A stretch of DNA of 64,000 nt from VAZQ01 sp963821505. GTDB taxonomy: Bacteria; Pseudomonadota; Alphaproteobacteria; Rhizobiales; Xanthobacteraceae. A program made the translations under genes and the position numbers. Where the stretch lies: positions 248,001 to 312,000 of the forward strand of contig CAWGEH010000013.1 in assembly GCA_963821505.1 (NCBI GenBank). Reading direction: 5' to 3'. How positions within the stretch are numbered: position 1 is the first letter of the stretch; each line of letters starts with the position of its first letter. This document shows, piece after piece, positions 55,360-63,653 of the stretch. The notes beneath the pieces are model-generated. The model made no database searches and was not told the DNA's origin. It saw nothing but the letters and a program-made list of their open reading frames with translations.

Positions 55360-55399
55360 ATCAGCCGGCTACGCATCCAGCCTGCACTCTTACTGCCGG

Positions 55400-55443
55400 A
55401 GCATGATCCCGAAAAGTTGCAGACTTTTCTGATAAGATCATGC
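55400..55443. repeat. Degenerate GCATGATC hairpin repeat
   Basis: GCATGATCCCGAAAAGTTGC, AGACTTTTCTGATAAGATCATGC: inverted GCATGATC/GATCATGC arms around AAAAGT/ACTTTT. Related in design to module A of the composite repeats. Confidence 0.6.
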
Positions 55444-55541
55444 GACCAAACAAATGCTCAGAGCGAAATCGCGATTCAATGTGAAGCGATTTGGCCCTCG
55501 AAGGCGCCTGCCCCGCCTCGGCCCGGGGTGCTCCAGCGGAA

Positions 55542-55580
55542 CGATGATGGGTTTCGCTGCGCTCGACCCCTGCTACACGC
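55542..55580. repeat. Short interspersed repeat, copy 2
   Basis: CGATGATGGGTTTCGCTGCGCT then CGACCCCTGCTACACGC: shares its first about 25 bases with copy 1 at 54783. Overlaps the stop region of the small membrane protein. Confidence 0.6.
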
Positions 55581-55817
55581 TTATTCGCCGAGACTGGGCC
55601 AGCGCGTAAACGCGAAAACCCATAACCCGATGAGATTGAGCAGCGGCAGAAAAGCGATGATTGTCCACCATCGGCTGCGGCCCGCCCGGTACAGGATGTT
55701 TGCAACCGGTATTCCGACGATAACGATGAACACCAGGGGCATGACGATCGGCATGGCCCAGTACCATTCAGGCGGCACTGCCTGGCACGGCCAAAATTGA
55801 TTGCAAAAGTGTTCCAT
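55581..55817 (-). CDS. Small DUF805-like membrane protein
   Basis: A 78-residue protein with two hydrophobic helices (MPIVMPLVFIVIVGIPVANI and WWTIIAFLPLLNLIGLWVFA). The RAGRSRWWTIIAF...LIGLWV pattern resembles short DUF805-like or small inner-membrane proteins. Preceded by GGAGGAGCGA on the mRNA. Function unknown. Confidence 0.6.
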   Translation of the reverse strand: MEHFCNQFWPCQAVPPEWYWAMPIVMPLVFIVIVGIPVANILYRAGRSRWWTIIAFLPLLNLIGLWVFAFTRWPSLGE

Positions 55818-56147
55818 TCGCTCCTCCTGGCTTTTTGCGACCCGTCTTCGGCTCGCCTCATGTCGTCACATCAGTTCACCACGTCCTCCGCCATGGCGGG
55901 CTTGTCGGTGAGACGGTTGCCATAGTGGATGTCCTGTGCGGGGCTGGTGACTCCGGCACCAATCATATCAGATGGAGTACGGCGCCAGCCCGTGACGGTG
56001 ACTGTAAACCTTTAAACCGAAGCACGAGCGGAGTGCCGGAGACGGCGCGTGGGACGGCGATGGGTTTGGCTGCGCGCAATCCCATGCGGGCTACATTTAT
56101 TGCACGAGACCGGCGAGAGTTCTAACACCGCACGACCGGAGCTCCCG
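55818..56147. other. Intergenic region with interspersed repeat
   Basis: About 330 bp with no supportable gene. It includes the short repeat copy at 56055-56095 just beyond the aqpS end. Confidence 0.5.
56055..56095. repeat. Short interspersed repeat, copy 3
   Basis: GGCGATGGGTTTGGCTGCGC followed by GCAATCCCATGCGGGCTAC: a diverged copy of the repeats at 54783 and 55542, again with GGGTT/AATCCC mirror halves. Confidence 0.55.
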
Positions 56148-56855
56148 CTACTCCCCGGGTTCGACGACCTTCGAGAAGCGATCCGTGCCCGCCGAGAACA
56201 GCATCGCGCAGGTTCCGGCCGCCGCCGCCGCTCCGATGAGCTGCGCGGCGATGAAGCCGGGCACGTGATTGATCGCGATTCCTGCGAAGGTGGTCGTAAA
56301 TCCGCGCGCCAGCGTCACCGCCGGATTGGCAAAGGACGTCGACGACGTGAACCAGTAGGCAGCCGTAATCGTGAGCCCCACCAGCCACGGGACCGCCGAC
56401 GGTGCGTAGCGGACGCCGCCGAGGATCGCCAGCACGAGGGTGAACGTGGCCACGGCCTCCGCGAACCATTGCGACGGGCCGCTGCGTGTGGTCGTCCCGA
56501 TCGCCAGCGGGGCAAGATCGAACATCAAATGCGCGATCATCGTGCCGCCGATGCCTGCGAGGCATTGAACGATGACGTAAGGAGCCACTTCGCGCCACGC
56601 GAACTCGCCCCGGCCGGCGAAAACCAGCGTGACCGCGGGATTGAAATGGGCTCCCGAGACCGGACCGAGGATGGTGATGATCACCACCAGGATCGCGCCG
56701 GTCGGGATGGTGTTGCCGAGCAGTGCGATCGCCTGGTTCCCGCCGGCGAGGCGCTCGGCCATGATGCCGGAGCCGACGACGGTGGCGACGAGAATGGCAG
56801 TGCCGAGGCCTTCCGCCAGGAGCCGCCGGGAGAGCGGAACTGACACGCCGCTCAT
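56148..56855 (-). CDS. aqpS: Aquaglyceroporin of the arsenic operon (AqpS-like)
   Basis: A 235-residue MIP channel with six helices and both NPA boxes (HFNPAVTLVF and FANPAVTLARG). Its ATG overlaps the arsC stop (ATGA). In rhizobia AqpS replaces an active arsenite pump: arsenate is reduced to arsenite by ArsC and leaves down its gradient. The name rests on the arsR-arsC-aqpS context; by sequence alone it would be a general aquaporin. Confidence 0.82.
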   Translation of the reverse strand: MSGVSVPLSRRLLAEGLGTAILVATVVGSGIMAERLAGGNQAIALLGNTIPTGAILVVIITILGPVSGAHFNPAVTLVFAGRGEFAWREVAPYVIVQCLAGIGGTMIAHLMFDLAPLAIGTTTRSGPSQWFAEAVATFTLVLAILGGVRYAPSAVPWLVGLTITAAYWFTSSTSFANPAVTLARGFTTTFAGIAINHVPGFIAAQLIGAAAAAGTCAMLFSAGTDRFSKVVEPGE

Positions 56856-57394
56856 TCGGCCGCGGTCGCCGGCGTCTCGCCCGCGTCCTTGGTCCTGCCG
56901 ATGGAATCCAGCTGCCGTTGCAGCGCCAGCTTGTCGAGGGAGCGGATCGGCAGGCTGGTGAAGATGGAGATGCGATTGTTCAGCATGCGAAATGCGTCCG
57001 CGAACGCCAGCCGGACTTCGGCCTCGTTGCCGGTGGCCGCGGCGGGGTCGGGAATGCCCCAATGCGCGGTCATCGGCTGGCCCGGCCACACCGGACAGGT
57101 TTCCGCCGCCGCGTTGTCGCACACCGTGAACACGAAATCGAGCTTGGGGGCATCAGCGCGGGCGAACTCGCTCCAGCTCTTGGAGCGGACGCCGCCGACG
57201 TCGAAGTTCAACTTGCGCAGCAGGTCGATCGCGTAGGGGTGCACCTTGCCTTTCGGATGGCTTCCGGCCGAGAAGGCGCAGAACTTGCCCCGACCCTCGC
57301 GATTGAGGACCGCCTCGGCCATGATCGAGCGCGCCGAGTTGCCGGTGCAGAGAAAGAGGACGTTGAACACCTTGGTGCCGGGGACGTCGGACAT
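56852..57394 (-). CDS. arsC: Arsenate reductase, low-molecular-weight phosphatase type
   Basis: A 180-residue protein with the LMW tyrosine phosphatase loop FLCTGNSARS (catalytic Cys16, Arg22), CDNAAAETCPVWPG and HWGIPDPAAATG. This ArsC class reduces arsenate to arsenite with thioredoxin or glutaredoxin. The spacing of the additional cysteines differs from the classic S. aureus type. It starts 4 bp from the arsR stop, so the genes are cotranscribed. Confidence 0.88.
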   Translation of the reverse strand: MSDVPGTKVFNVLFLCTGNSARSIMAEAVLNREGRGKFCAFSAGSHPKGKVHPYAIDLLRKLNFDVGGVRSKSWSEFARADAPKLDFVFTVCDNAAAETCPVWPGQPMTAHWGIPDPAAATGNEAEVRLAFADAFRMLNNRISIFTSLPIRSLDKLALQRQLDSIGRTKDAGETPATAAE

Positions 57395-57397
57395 GAC

Positions 57398-57826
57398 CTA
57401 TTTCCTGCGTTGGTTGGCCCTGGGGGTGGACGGGCAGCAGTCGGTCTCGCGCAGCGCGTCCGCAAGATTGCAAATTTCCGGGTGCCCTTCGCAGCAATCG
57501 TTGACCAGGAAGGCGAGCAGCGCCCGCATTCCCTCGACGTCGGCGCGGTAGACGATGGAGCGGCCGTCGCGGGTGCCGCGGATCAGGCCGGAACGGGCCA
57601 GGATGCTGAGATGGCTCGACAGCGTGTTGTGCGCGCAGCCGACGGATTCGGCGATGGCGCCGGCCGCAAGGCCGCCCGGCTCGCGCCGCATCAGCAAGCG
57701 GAAAATCGCGAGCCGGCTCGGCTGACCGAGCGCAGCGAGCGCCGCGAGCGCGTGCGGAGCGGAGATCTTGTCGCCGCGCGGCGCCGGACCGATGTGGCCA
57801 ACCACCGCCAAGGAACTCCTTCGCAT
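57398..57826 (-). CDS. arsR: ArsR-family arsenite-responsive repressor
   Basis: A 142-residue winged-helix repressor: HALAALAALGQPSRLAIFRL, then the recognition helix SVGCAHNTLSSHLSILARSG and wing RDGRSIVYRAD. A cysteine pair in NDCCEGHPEIC near the C-terminus and CCPST at the end could bind As(III). It heads arsR-arsC-aqpS and is divergent from aioBA; candidate operator copies lie between. Confidence 0.9.
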   Translation of the reverse strand: MRRSSLAVVGHIGPAPRGDKISAPHALAALAALGQPSRLAIFRLLMRREPGGLAAGAIAESVGCAHNTLSSHLSILARSGLIRGTRDGRSIVYRADVEGMRALLAFLVNDCCEGHPEICNLADALRETDCCPSTPRANQRRK

Positions 57827-57913
57827 CAGTCAACTCCCTGGAATCATGTTCGGTGCCGACGTTCTAATTGGCGCGGTGCAGAACGGCCAGACCGATCCGG
57901 CGAATATCCCTTA

Positions 57914-58000
57914 TTTCCAGAAATATCGACATTATCCGCGCCCTGCCCCGATGACAAGTTGGAAGCCTTCTAGTATCGTTTAGTTCCAGATTTCTCGACA
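57914..58000. promoter_or_regulatory. Two ArsR-like operator copies in the arsR-aioB intergenic region
   Basis: TTCCAGAAATATCGACA (57915-57931) and TTCCAGATTTCTCGACA (57984-58000) are direct copies with 14 of 17 identical bases, 69 bp apart. The AGAAATAT core resembles SmtB/ArsR operators. One lies about 90 bp upstream of arsR, the other about 145 bp upstream of aioB, so one site could serve each divergent promoter. A tandem GTCGGGATCAC x2 follows (58036-58058). Confidence 0.6.
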
Positions 58001-58145
58001 GGTAATCACAGGCATTCTGATGCTTTTGTGACGCCATGTCGGGATCACGTCGGGATCACGCCTGCGGCCGAGAACAGACGCCGCCCCGAGAAGGGCCGAG
58101 CGGCCGCGGGCCGCGGGCTTTGCCCATACGAAAAGGGAGGAGTTC

Positions 58146-58667
58146 ATGCCAAGCTGTCCCAAGATGATTGATGCCGGCCGCCGCAAGTTCCTGAGCGGAG
58201 CCGGTCTGGCGGCCGCCGGCATGGCCGCCGCAACGGTCGTGCCCTCGCAGGCTGAAAGCGCCCCAGCCCCAGCTCGCGTGACTTATCCCTCGAACCGGCT
58301 CGCCAACATCCGCGACCTCAAGCCCGACGAACCGGTGAACGTCACCTATCCCGACCAGGCTGCTCCGGGCGTGCTGTTGAAGCTCGGGAAGCGGGTGCCG
58401 ACCGGCGTCGGTCCCGACGGCGATGTCGTCGGATTCTCGACCATCTGCCCGCACAAGGGATTTCCGCTGAGCTACAGCAAATCCGATCACACGCTGAATT
58501 GTCCCGGTCACTACTCGCGCTTCGATTGCGACGCGGGCGGTCAGCAGATTTGGGGCCAGGCGACGCAGAACCTGCCGCAGTACGTGCTCAGCGTCGATGC
58601 CAATGGCGACATCTACGCCGAAGGCCTCGACGAGCTCCTGTACGGCCGTCTGTCCAACGTGCTCTGA
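58146..58667 (+). CDS. aioB: Arsenite oxidase small (Rieske) subunit
   Basis: A 173-residue Rieske protein with a Tat signal (RRKFLSG at 12-18). The [2Fe-2S] ligands are Cys101-x-His103 (CPHKGF) and Cys119-x2-His122 (CPGHYSRFD). Phe106 replaces the disulfide cysteine of bc1-type Rieske proteins, as known in Rhizobium-type AioB. The C-terminus (YGRLSNVL) is typical. GGGAGGAG precedes ATG 58146. It carries AioA through Tat and passes electrons to cytochrome c. Confidence 0.95.
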   Translation: MPSCPKMIDAGRRKFLSGAGLAAAGMAAATVVPSQAESAPAPARVTYPSNRLANIRDLKPDEPVNVTYPDQAAPGVLLKLGKRVPTGVGPDGDVVGFSTICPHKGFPLSYSKSDHTLNCPGHYSRFDCDAGGQQIWGQATQNLPQYVLSVDANGDIYAEGLDELLYGRLSNVL

Positions 58668-58678
58668 GGGAGAACATC

Positions 58679-61144
58679 ATGGCTTACAAGCGTCAGATCG
58701 ACCGCCTCCCGATCGTCCCGAAGGACGCGAAGGAGTTCAACGTCACCTGCCACTACTGCATCGTCGGGTGCGGCTACAAGGCGTACACGTGGCCGGTGAA
58801 CAAACAGGGCGGCACAGCGGCAGGCCAGAACAAGTTCGGCGTCGACCTCGCCAAGCAGCAGCCGGCCGACACCGGGGCCTGGTACTCACCCTCGATGTAC
58901 AACATCGTCCGGCAGAGCGGCGAAGACGTCCACATGGTCATCAAGCCGGACAAGGACTGCGTGGTGAATTCGGGTCTCGGCTCCGTGCGCGGCGCGCGCA
59001 TGGCGGAGATGAGCTATTCGCGCGCGCGTAACACCGAGCTGCAACGCCTCACCGATCCGATGGTGTGGCGCTATGGCCAGATGCAGCCGACGAGTTGGGA
59101 CGATGCGCTCGATCTCGTCGCGCGCGTCACAGTCGCGGTCATCAACGACATGGGCGAGGATGGGCTGTTCGTCTCCGCCTTCGACCACGGCGGCGCCGGC
59201 GGCGGCTACGAGAACACCTGGGGCACCGGCAAGCTCTATTTCGGCGCCATGAAGGTGAAGAACATCCGGATTTACAACCGGCCGGCCTACAATTCCGAGG
59301 TCCATGCCACCCGCGACATGGGCGTCGGCGAATTGAACAACTGCTACGAGGACGCCGAACTCGCCGACACCATCGTGGCCGTCGGCACCAACGCGCTCGA
59401 AACCCAGACCAACTACTTCCTGAATCACTGGGTGCCGAACCTGCGCGGCACCTCGATTGACAAGAAACGAGCCGAGTTCGGCTCCGAGCCGGTCGAGCGG
59501 GCGCGCATCGTCGTCGTCGACCCGCGCCGTACCGTCACCGTCAATGCCTGCGAGGTCGAGGCCGGCAAGGACCGCGTGATGCATCTGGCCATCAATTCGG
59601 GCACCGACCTCGCCCTGTTCAACGCCTGGCTGACCTACATCAACGAGAAGGGCTGGACCGACAAGGCCTTCATTGCCGCTTCCACGAAAGACTTCGAGAA
59701 AGCCGTGGCATCCAACGCGACGAGCCTCGAACAGGCGGCGCAGATCACCGGCTTGACCGCCGATCAGATCCGCCAGTCGGCCGAGTGGATTGCGCAGCCC
59801 AAGCAAGGCGGTGGGCGGCGGCGCACGATGTTCGCCTACGAGAAAGGGCTCATCTGGGGCAACGACAACTATCGCACCAATGGCGCGCTGGTGAACGTGG
59901 CGCTGGCGACCGGCAACATCGGCCGCCCCGGCGGCGGCTGCGTGCGCATGGGTGGGCACCAGGAAGGCTATTCGCGGCCATCGGACGCCCATGTCGGCCG
60001 TCCGGCCGCCTATGTGGACAGGCTGCTGATCGAAGGCAAAGGCGGCGTGCATCACATCTGGGGCTGTGATCACTACAAGACCACGCTCAACGCATTGAAG
60101 TTCAAGCAGGCCTACAAGAAACGCACCGACATGGTGAAGGACGCCATGTCCGCCGTGCCTTACGGCGATCGCGCCGCGACCATCAACGCCATTGTCGGCG
60201 CCATCAAGAACGGCGGATTGTTCGCCGTGGATGTCGATATCGTGCCGTCCAGGATCGGCCAAGCCTGTCACGTCTGGCTGCCCGCGGCGACGGCGGGCGA
60301 GGCGAACCTCACGTCCATGAACGGCGAGCGCCGCATGCGACTGACCGAGCGCTACATGGACCCGCCCGGCCAGGCCATGGCGGACTGCCTGATCGCGGCG
60401 CGCATCGCCAACCACATGGAGCGCGTGTTGCGCGAGCAGGGCAAGGCGGCATATGCCGACCAGTTCAAGGGCTTCGACTGGAAGACCGAGGAAGACGCCT
60501 TCATGGACGGCTACCACGGTCACGAGAAAGGCGGAGAGTTCGTGACCTACGCGCGTCTGCGCGCCATGGGCACCAACGGCTTCCAGGAGCCTGCCGTCGA
60601 TTTCAAGGACGGCAAGATCGTCGGCACCAAGCGCCTGTTCGCCGACGGCAAGTTCAACAGCAAGGACGGCAAGGCCACGTTCATGGAAACCAAGTGGCGC
60701 GGGCTGCAGGCAGAGGGCAAGGAGGCCGAGAAGAACAAGTGGCCGTTCCTCATCAATAACGGCCGCACGAACATCGTCTGGCAGAATGCCTATCTCGACC
60801 AGGACAACGAGTTCGTGATGGATCGCTTCCCCTACCCCTTCATCCAGATGAACCCGCAGGACATGGCGGAACTTACCCTGAAGGAAGGCGATCTGGTCGA
60901 GGTCTATAATGACAACGGCTCGACGCAGGCCGTCGTTTATCCGACGCCGACCGCAAAGCGCAAACAGACCTTCATGCTGTTCGGCTATCCGACCGGCGTG
61001 CAGGGCAACGTGGTCTCGGCCGGGGTCAACGAGTTCATCATCCCCAACTACAAGCAGACCTGGGGTGGAATTCGCAAGATCTCCGATGCCCCCGAGGCCG
61101 TGCGGCATCTGACATTCAAGTCGGAGGAGTATTCGCCCGGGTGA
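58679..61144 (+). CDS. aioA: Arsenite oxidase large (molybdopterin) subunit
   Basis: An 821-residue DMSO-reductase-family enzyme that oxidises arsenite to arsenate in the periplasm. The [3Fe-4S] site is Cys24-x2-Cys27-x3-Cys31 (TCHYCIVGC). Strongly conserved AioA stretches include DHGGAGGGYENTWGTGK, RPAYNSEVHATRDMG, KGLIWGNDNY, RMGGHQEGYSRP and NLTSMNGERRMRL. The protein has no signal of its own and is exported with AioB. It starts 11 bp after aioB. No aioXSR regulators, cytochrome c or molybdenum genes are within the window. Confidence 0.96.
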   Translation: MAYKRQIDRLPIVPKDAKEFNVTCHYCIVGCGYKAYTWPVNKQGGTAAGQNKFGVDLAKQQPADTGAWYSPSMYNIVRQSGEDVHMVIKPDKDCVVNSGLGSVRGARMAEMSYSRARNTELQRLTDPMVWRYGQMQPTSWDDALDLVARVTVAVINDMGEDGLFVSAFDHGGAGGGYENTWGTGKLYFGAMKVKNIRIYNRPAYNSEVHATRDMGVGELNNCYEDAELADTIVAVGTNALETQTNYFLNHWVPNLRGTSIDKKRAEFGSEPVERARIVVVDPRRTVTVNACEVEAGKDRVMHLAINSGTDLALFNAWLTYINEKGWTDKAFIAASTKDFEKAVASNATSLEQAAQITGLTADQIRQSAEWIAQPKQGGGRRRTMFAYEKGLIWGNDNYRTNGALVNVALATGNIGRPGGGCVRMGGHQEGYSRPSDAHVGRPAAYVDRLLIEGKGGVHHIWGCDHYKTTLNALKFKQAYKKRTDMVKDAMSAVPYGDRAATINAIVGAIKNGGLFAVDVDIVPSRIGQACHVWLPAATAGEANLTSMNGERRMRLTERYMDPPGQAMADCLIAARIANHMERVLREQGKAAYADQFKGFDWKTEEDAFMDGYHGHEKGGEFVTYARLRAMGTNGFQEPAVDFKDGKIVGTKRLFADGKFNSKDGKATFMETKWRGLQAEGKEAEKNKWPFLINNGRTNIVWQNAYLDQDNEFVMDRFPYPFIQMNPQDMAELTLKEGDLVEVYNDNGSTQAVVYPTPTAKRKQTFMLFGYPTGVQGNVVSAGVNEFIIPNYKQTWGGIRKISDAPEAVRHLTFKSEEYSPG

Positions 61145-61261
61145 TACGAGCGCAGGGCGCGCGCCGGGCATTGCCGCCGCTCACGGGTCATGCCGCGATC
61201 TTCGACGCTCTTCACCCTCCGGACGTGGGGCGCCGGCGCTCGAGTCCGCGGCGGCATTGAT

Positions 61262-61443
61262 AGCGTTTTCCGGCGAAGTAGGAACCGGTTCGACGCAGAA
61301 AACGCGTCAAACGCAAGGACTCCAGAGCGGTTTCCGAATCTAGAGCGCATCCCGATTAGGTCGAATCGTGATGCGCTCTAGATCTTCAATTCTGCGCATG
61401 TTCTCTTCGGAAAACCGGTTCCCACTTTTCCGGAACATGCGCT
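61262..61443. repeat. Inverted module A plus related module D
   Basis: 61340-61443 is module A of 24121 in the opposite orientation (GGAACATGCGC at its right end, ATGCGCTCTAG to the left). 61262-61335 is a related module (TTTTCCGGCGAAGTAGGAACCGG... to TCCAGAGCGGTTTCCG) also found at 63391. The TAG stop of the methyltransferase gene is formed at the repeat edge. Confidence 0.75.
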
Positions 61444-62530
61444 AACGGAACGGAAACCGCTCTGGCGGCTTGTCGAACACCATCACCTTGGAAACGAAGG
61501 CGTTCATGTCTCGGGTGTGGGTGAGGCCGCAAGCTCGGGCGATCGCGCCGAAGTCCTCTTTGACGTAGCTGCGATAGTAGGGCTCGTGAAAATTCTGCGG
61601 GAATAGTTCGAGCATGCCGTCGTAGTCCGGCTCGTCGCCGAGCTGAAGGGAGTCCACGACGACGAGCCGGCCGCCGGGTTTGAGCACGCGGGCGACCTCG
61701 CGAAAAACGGCGCGGCGCACCTTGGGCGGCAATTCATGGAACAGGAAGATGCTCGTCACCGCGTCCTGGCTTTGGCTGTCCAGGGGGAGAGCTTCGCCGT
61801 TCGCGACCATGAGATCGATCCAGCACCGCCGTTTCAAATGCCGCCGGGCCTCCGCGACGTAGGCTTCGGACAGATCGACGCCGAGCGCCGGCAGGCGCGG
61901 CCAGGCCTGCTTGACGAAGTCGAGAAAACGGCCGGTGCCGCAGCCGACCTCGAGCAATCGCAGGCGGCGCTGATCGCGCCCGGCGAACAGCTCGTGCAGC
62001 GGCGGCAGCGCCTGGCGCCGGGTCGCGTTGGCGGTGCCGTTGAGAAGCACCTCGACCTGCGTGTCGTATCGTTGCGCCGAATCCTGCGTCATCCAGCCGC
62101 CCGACTGGAAATGGAAGTTTTGCAGGTAGTAGCTGGGCCGCCTGCCGGGTGTAACTTCGCTCAGCACCTGCCGATAGCCGCGGTTCTCGCGGCGGCGGTG
62201 GATTTCCGGCAGATCGTCGAAGAACAGGCGCGAGCGTTCGAGCAGGACCGGGAGCGAACCGTCGTTGTCGACGGGCAACGGGTAGATGCCGGCCTCCACG
62301 TTGGCGAGGTCGCGCTGGAACAGGGCGGCCATGTCCGCGTACAGGCGTCGGCGATCGGGCACGGGCGCGTCGGTATGGGCGCGCGGCGACCGGCTTCCGC
62401 CGGCGCGTCGGCGCGCCTGCGCGGAAAGTCGCCGCATCATCATGCCGTGCCCGACGTACCATGCGACGCGCGGCAGCTGGCTGGCGCCGTAGGCGAGGCG
62501 TGTGGCGACGCGGGAGACGAGGTTGGCCAT
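61442..62530 (-). CDS. Class I SAM-dependent methyltransferase
   Basis: A 362-residue protein: a helical N-terminal region (about 1-175, RRENRGYRQVLSEVTPGRRP), then the SAM motif LLEVGCGTGRFLDFV, PALGVDLSEAYV and IFLFHELPPKVRR. The C-terminal PERFPFR is conserved in some "class I methyltransferase" proteins. It is not an ArsM (no arsenite cysteines), despite the arsenic neighbourhood. Substrate unknown. The stop codon lies in the boundary of a palindromic repeat. Confidence 0.8.
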   Translation of the reverse strand: MANLVSRVATRLAYGASQLPRVAWYVGHGMMMRRLSAQARRRAGGSRSPRAHTDAPVPDRRRLYADMAALFQRDLANVEAGIYPLPVDNDGSLPVLLERSRLFFDDLPEIHRRRENRGYRQVLSEVTPGRRPSYYLQNFHFQSGGWMTQDSAQRYDTQVEVLLNGTANATRRQALPPLHELFAGRDQRRLRLLEVGCGTGRFLDFVKQAWPRLPALGVDLSEAYVAEARRHLKRRCWIDLMVANGEALPLDSQSQDAVTSIFLFHELPPKVRRAVFREVARVLKPGGRLVVVDSLQLGDEPDYDGMLELFPQNFHEPYYRSYVKEDFGAIARACGLTHTRDMNAFVSKVMVFDKPPERFPFR

Positions 62531-62630
62531 GGCTCTGCTTTGCCGGCGGTGGAGGCTCCCCCGTTCATATGTGCAGCGAGGGCGCGCGGTTCCACCGGGT
62601 GGGTGGGGGCGCCGCCGGCTTGCGTAGGTG

Positions 62631-62898
62631 CTAGTGGTCCGATTCCGAAGTTCGTAGCACTCGCAGCACATTCTGATGCGAACTTCGGAATCTAAGGACC
62701 ACTAGCGCATGTTCCGGAAAAGTGGAACCGGTTTTCCGAATAGAACATTCGCAAAATCGAAAAATCTAGAGCGCATCACGATTCGATCCAATCGGGATGC
62801 GCTCTAGCAACTCTATGATTCTAGTGCCCCTTTTGAACCCGAAGTTCGCGATCGCATTTGCCGCACGGTGTGCGCGAACTTCGGGTTTGGGGCACTAG
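62631..62898. repeat. Three-module palindromic repeat block (order B-A-C)
   Basis: Module B (62631-62705), module A (62705-62807) and module C (62821-62898) are close copies of those at 24121-24387, but A and B are swapped. The CAACTCTATGATT linker before C is retained. The rest of 62531-63042 has no supportable gene. Confidence 0.85.
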
Positions 62899-63042
62899 GG
62901 AGAAGACGGCCGGCCGGGGCACCTTTGGCGGCGCAAGGCTCCGTCGAGGCCGTCCACGGCCGCAGGCTGCGCGAGCGACCTTTTTGTCCGGTTGGTGAAA
63001 TAGGTCACAGGTTTCTCGACGCCTTCGCGCCATCTTGGGATC

Positions 63043-63264
63043 ATGCCATGCCGGGATGGACGGACCGAGGAAGCAGAAAACGCGCCGCCGCGCGCATGCG
63101 GTGAGTGCGGGCACGAAATGATATTGGCGGTTTCGCTGCCGCGATTGGGGGCTCTCCCCGCGCTGCGAAACTACCGATGCCCGACCTGCGAGAATGTGGA
63201 GTTGGACGTGCTGGAGCATTTCGGGCGGCAAGATCATCACCACGGCCCAGCGACACGGCCATAG
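63043..63264 (+). CDS. Possible small zinc-ribbon protein
   Basis: A 73-residue ORF with CGECGHEMILAVSLPRLG and YRCPTCENVELDVLEHFGR: two Cys-x2-Cys pairs about 30 residues apart, the layout of a zinc ribbon. Similar short proteins occur in Bradyrhizobium-type genomes, from memory. A start is uncertain (ATG 63043 or 63048) and the ribosome site is weak. It might be a degenerating gene. Confidence 0.45.
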   Translation: MPCRDGRTEEAENAPPRACGECGHEMILAVSLPRLGALPALRNYRCPTCENVELDVLEHFGRQDHHHGPATRP

Positions 63265-63653
63265 GCGCGCCCAATACGCCGATTGCATCCGCTGGCAGTC
63301 GAGAGCGTTGTCATCACCGCATCGAGGTCCCGGGTCTCCAAGGCCCTTGGTCGGGAATCCCGAACTCTTGCAGCTGCTGCACCTATGGCACCTTCCGGCG
63401 AAGCGGGAACCGGTACGCCGCATCAACGCGTCAAACGCAGGGATTCCAGAGCGGTTTCCGGTGCCAACCGAACGAAAACCGCTCCAGCCCAAACAGCGGC
63501 CGCAATTTCGAGTCTCTATGAACCGTTACCAGCGCCTCCGCCGCGGCGGCGCGCATTCGAGGCAGCAGGCGGCGCACCCACGATAAGCCCACGGCCCCGT
63601 CGCCCAGCCGCGTTGCGGCGAAAGCCGGCGTGGGCCGGCCAGGAAGGAGCGCG
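63265..63653. other. Intergenic region with module D copy
   Basis: About 390 bp with no supportable gene; it contains the repeat at 63391-63490 and leads into the Shine-Dalgarno AGGAAGGAG of the next gene. Confidence 0.5.
63391..63490. repeat. Module D repeat, second copy
   Basis: TTCCGGCGAAGCGGGAACCGG, then ACGCGTCAAACGCAGGGATTCC and AGAGCGGTTTCCGG, matching 61262-61335. It continues into GAAAACCGCTCC, giving a further inverted match to AGCGGTTTCC. Confidence 0.65.

Noticed and set aside
57827..58145. Sigma-54 promoter for aioBA
   Set aside because: No TGGCAC-N5-TTGC-like element could be found in the intergenic region.
58679..61144. Iodate reductase (IdrA) as an alternative to AioA
   Set aside because: IdrA and AioA are related, but idr operons carry two di-heme peroxidase genes, absent here, and the arsR-arsC-aqpS neighbours and AioB details fit arsenite oxidase.
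58886..61171. A 761-codon open frame antisense to aioA, and a 488-codon frame antisense to secA (9661-11127)
   Set aside because: Long antisense frames are expected in GC-rich genes. Neither has a ribosome site or recognisable protein features, while the sense proteins match known families throughout.
61442..62530. Arsenite methyltransferase (ArsM) beside aioBA
   Set aside because: The protein has a normal SAM motif but lacks the conserved cysteines of ArsM and has an unrelated N-terminal domain.
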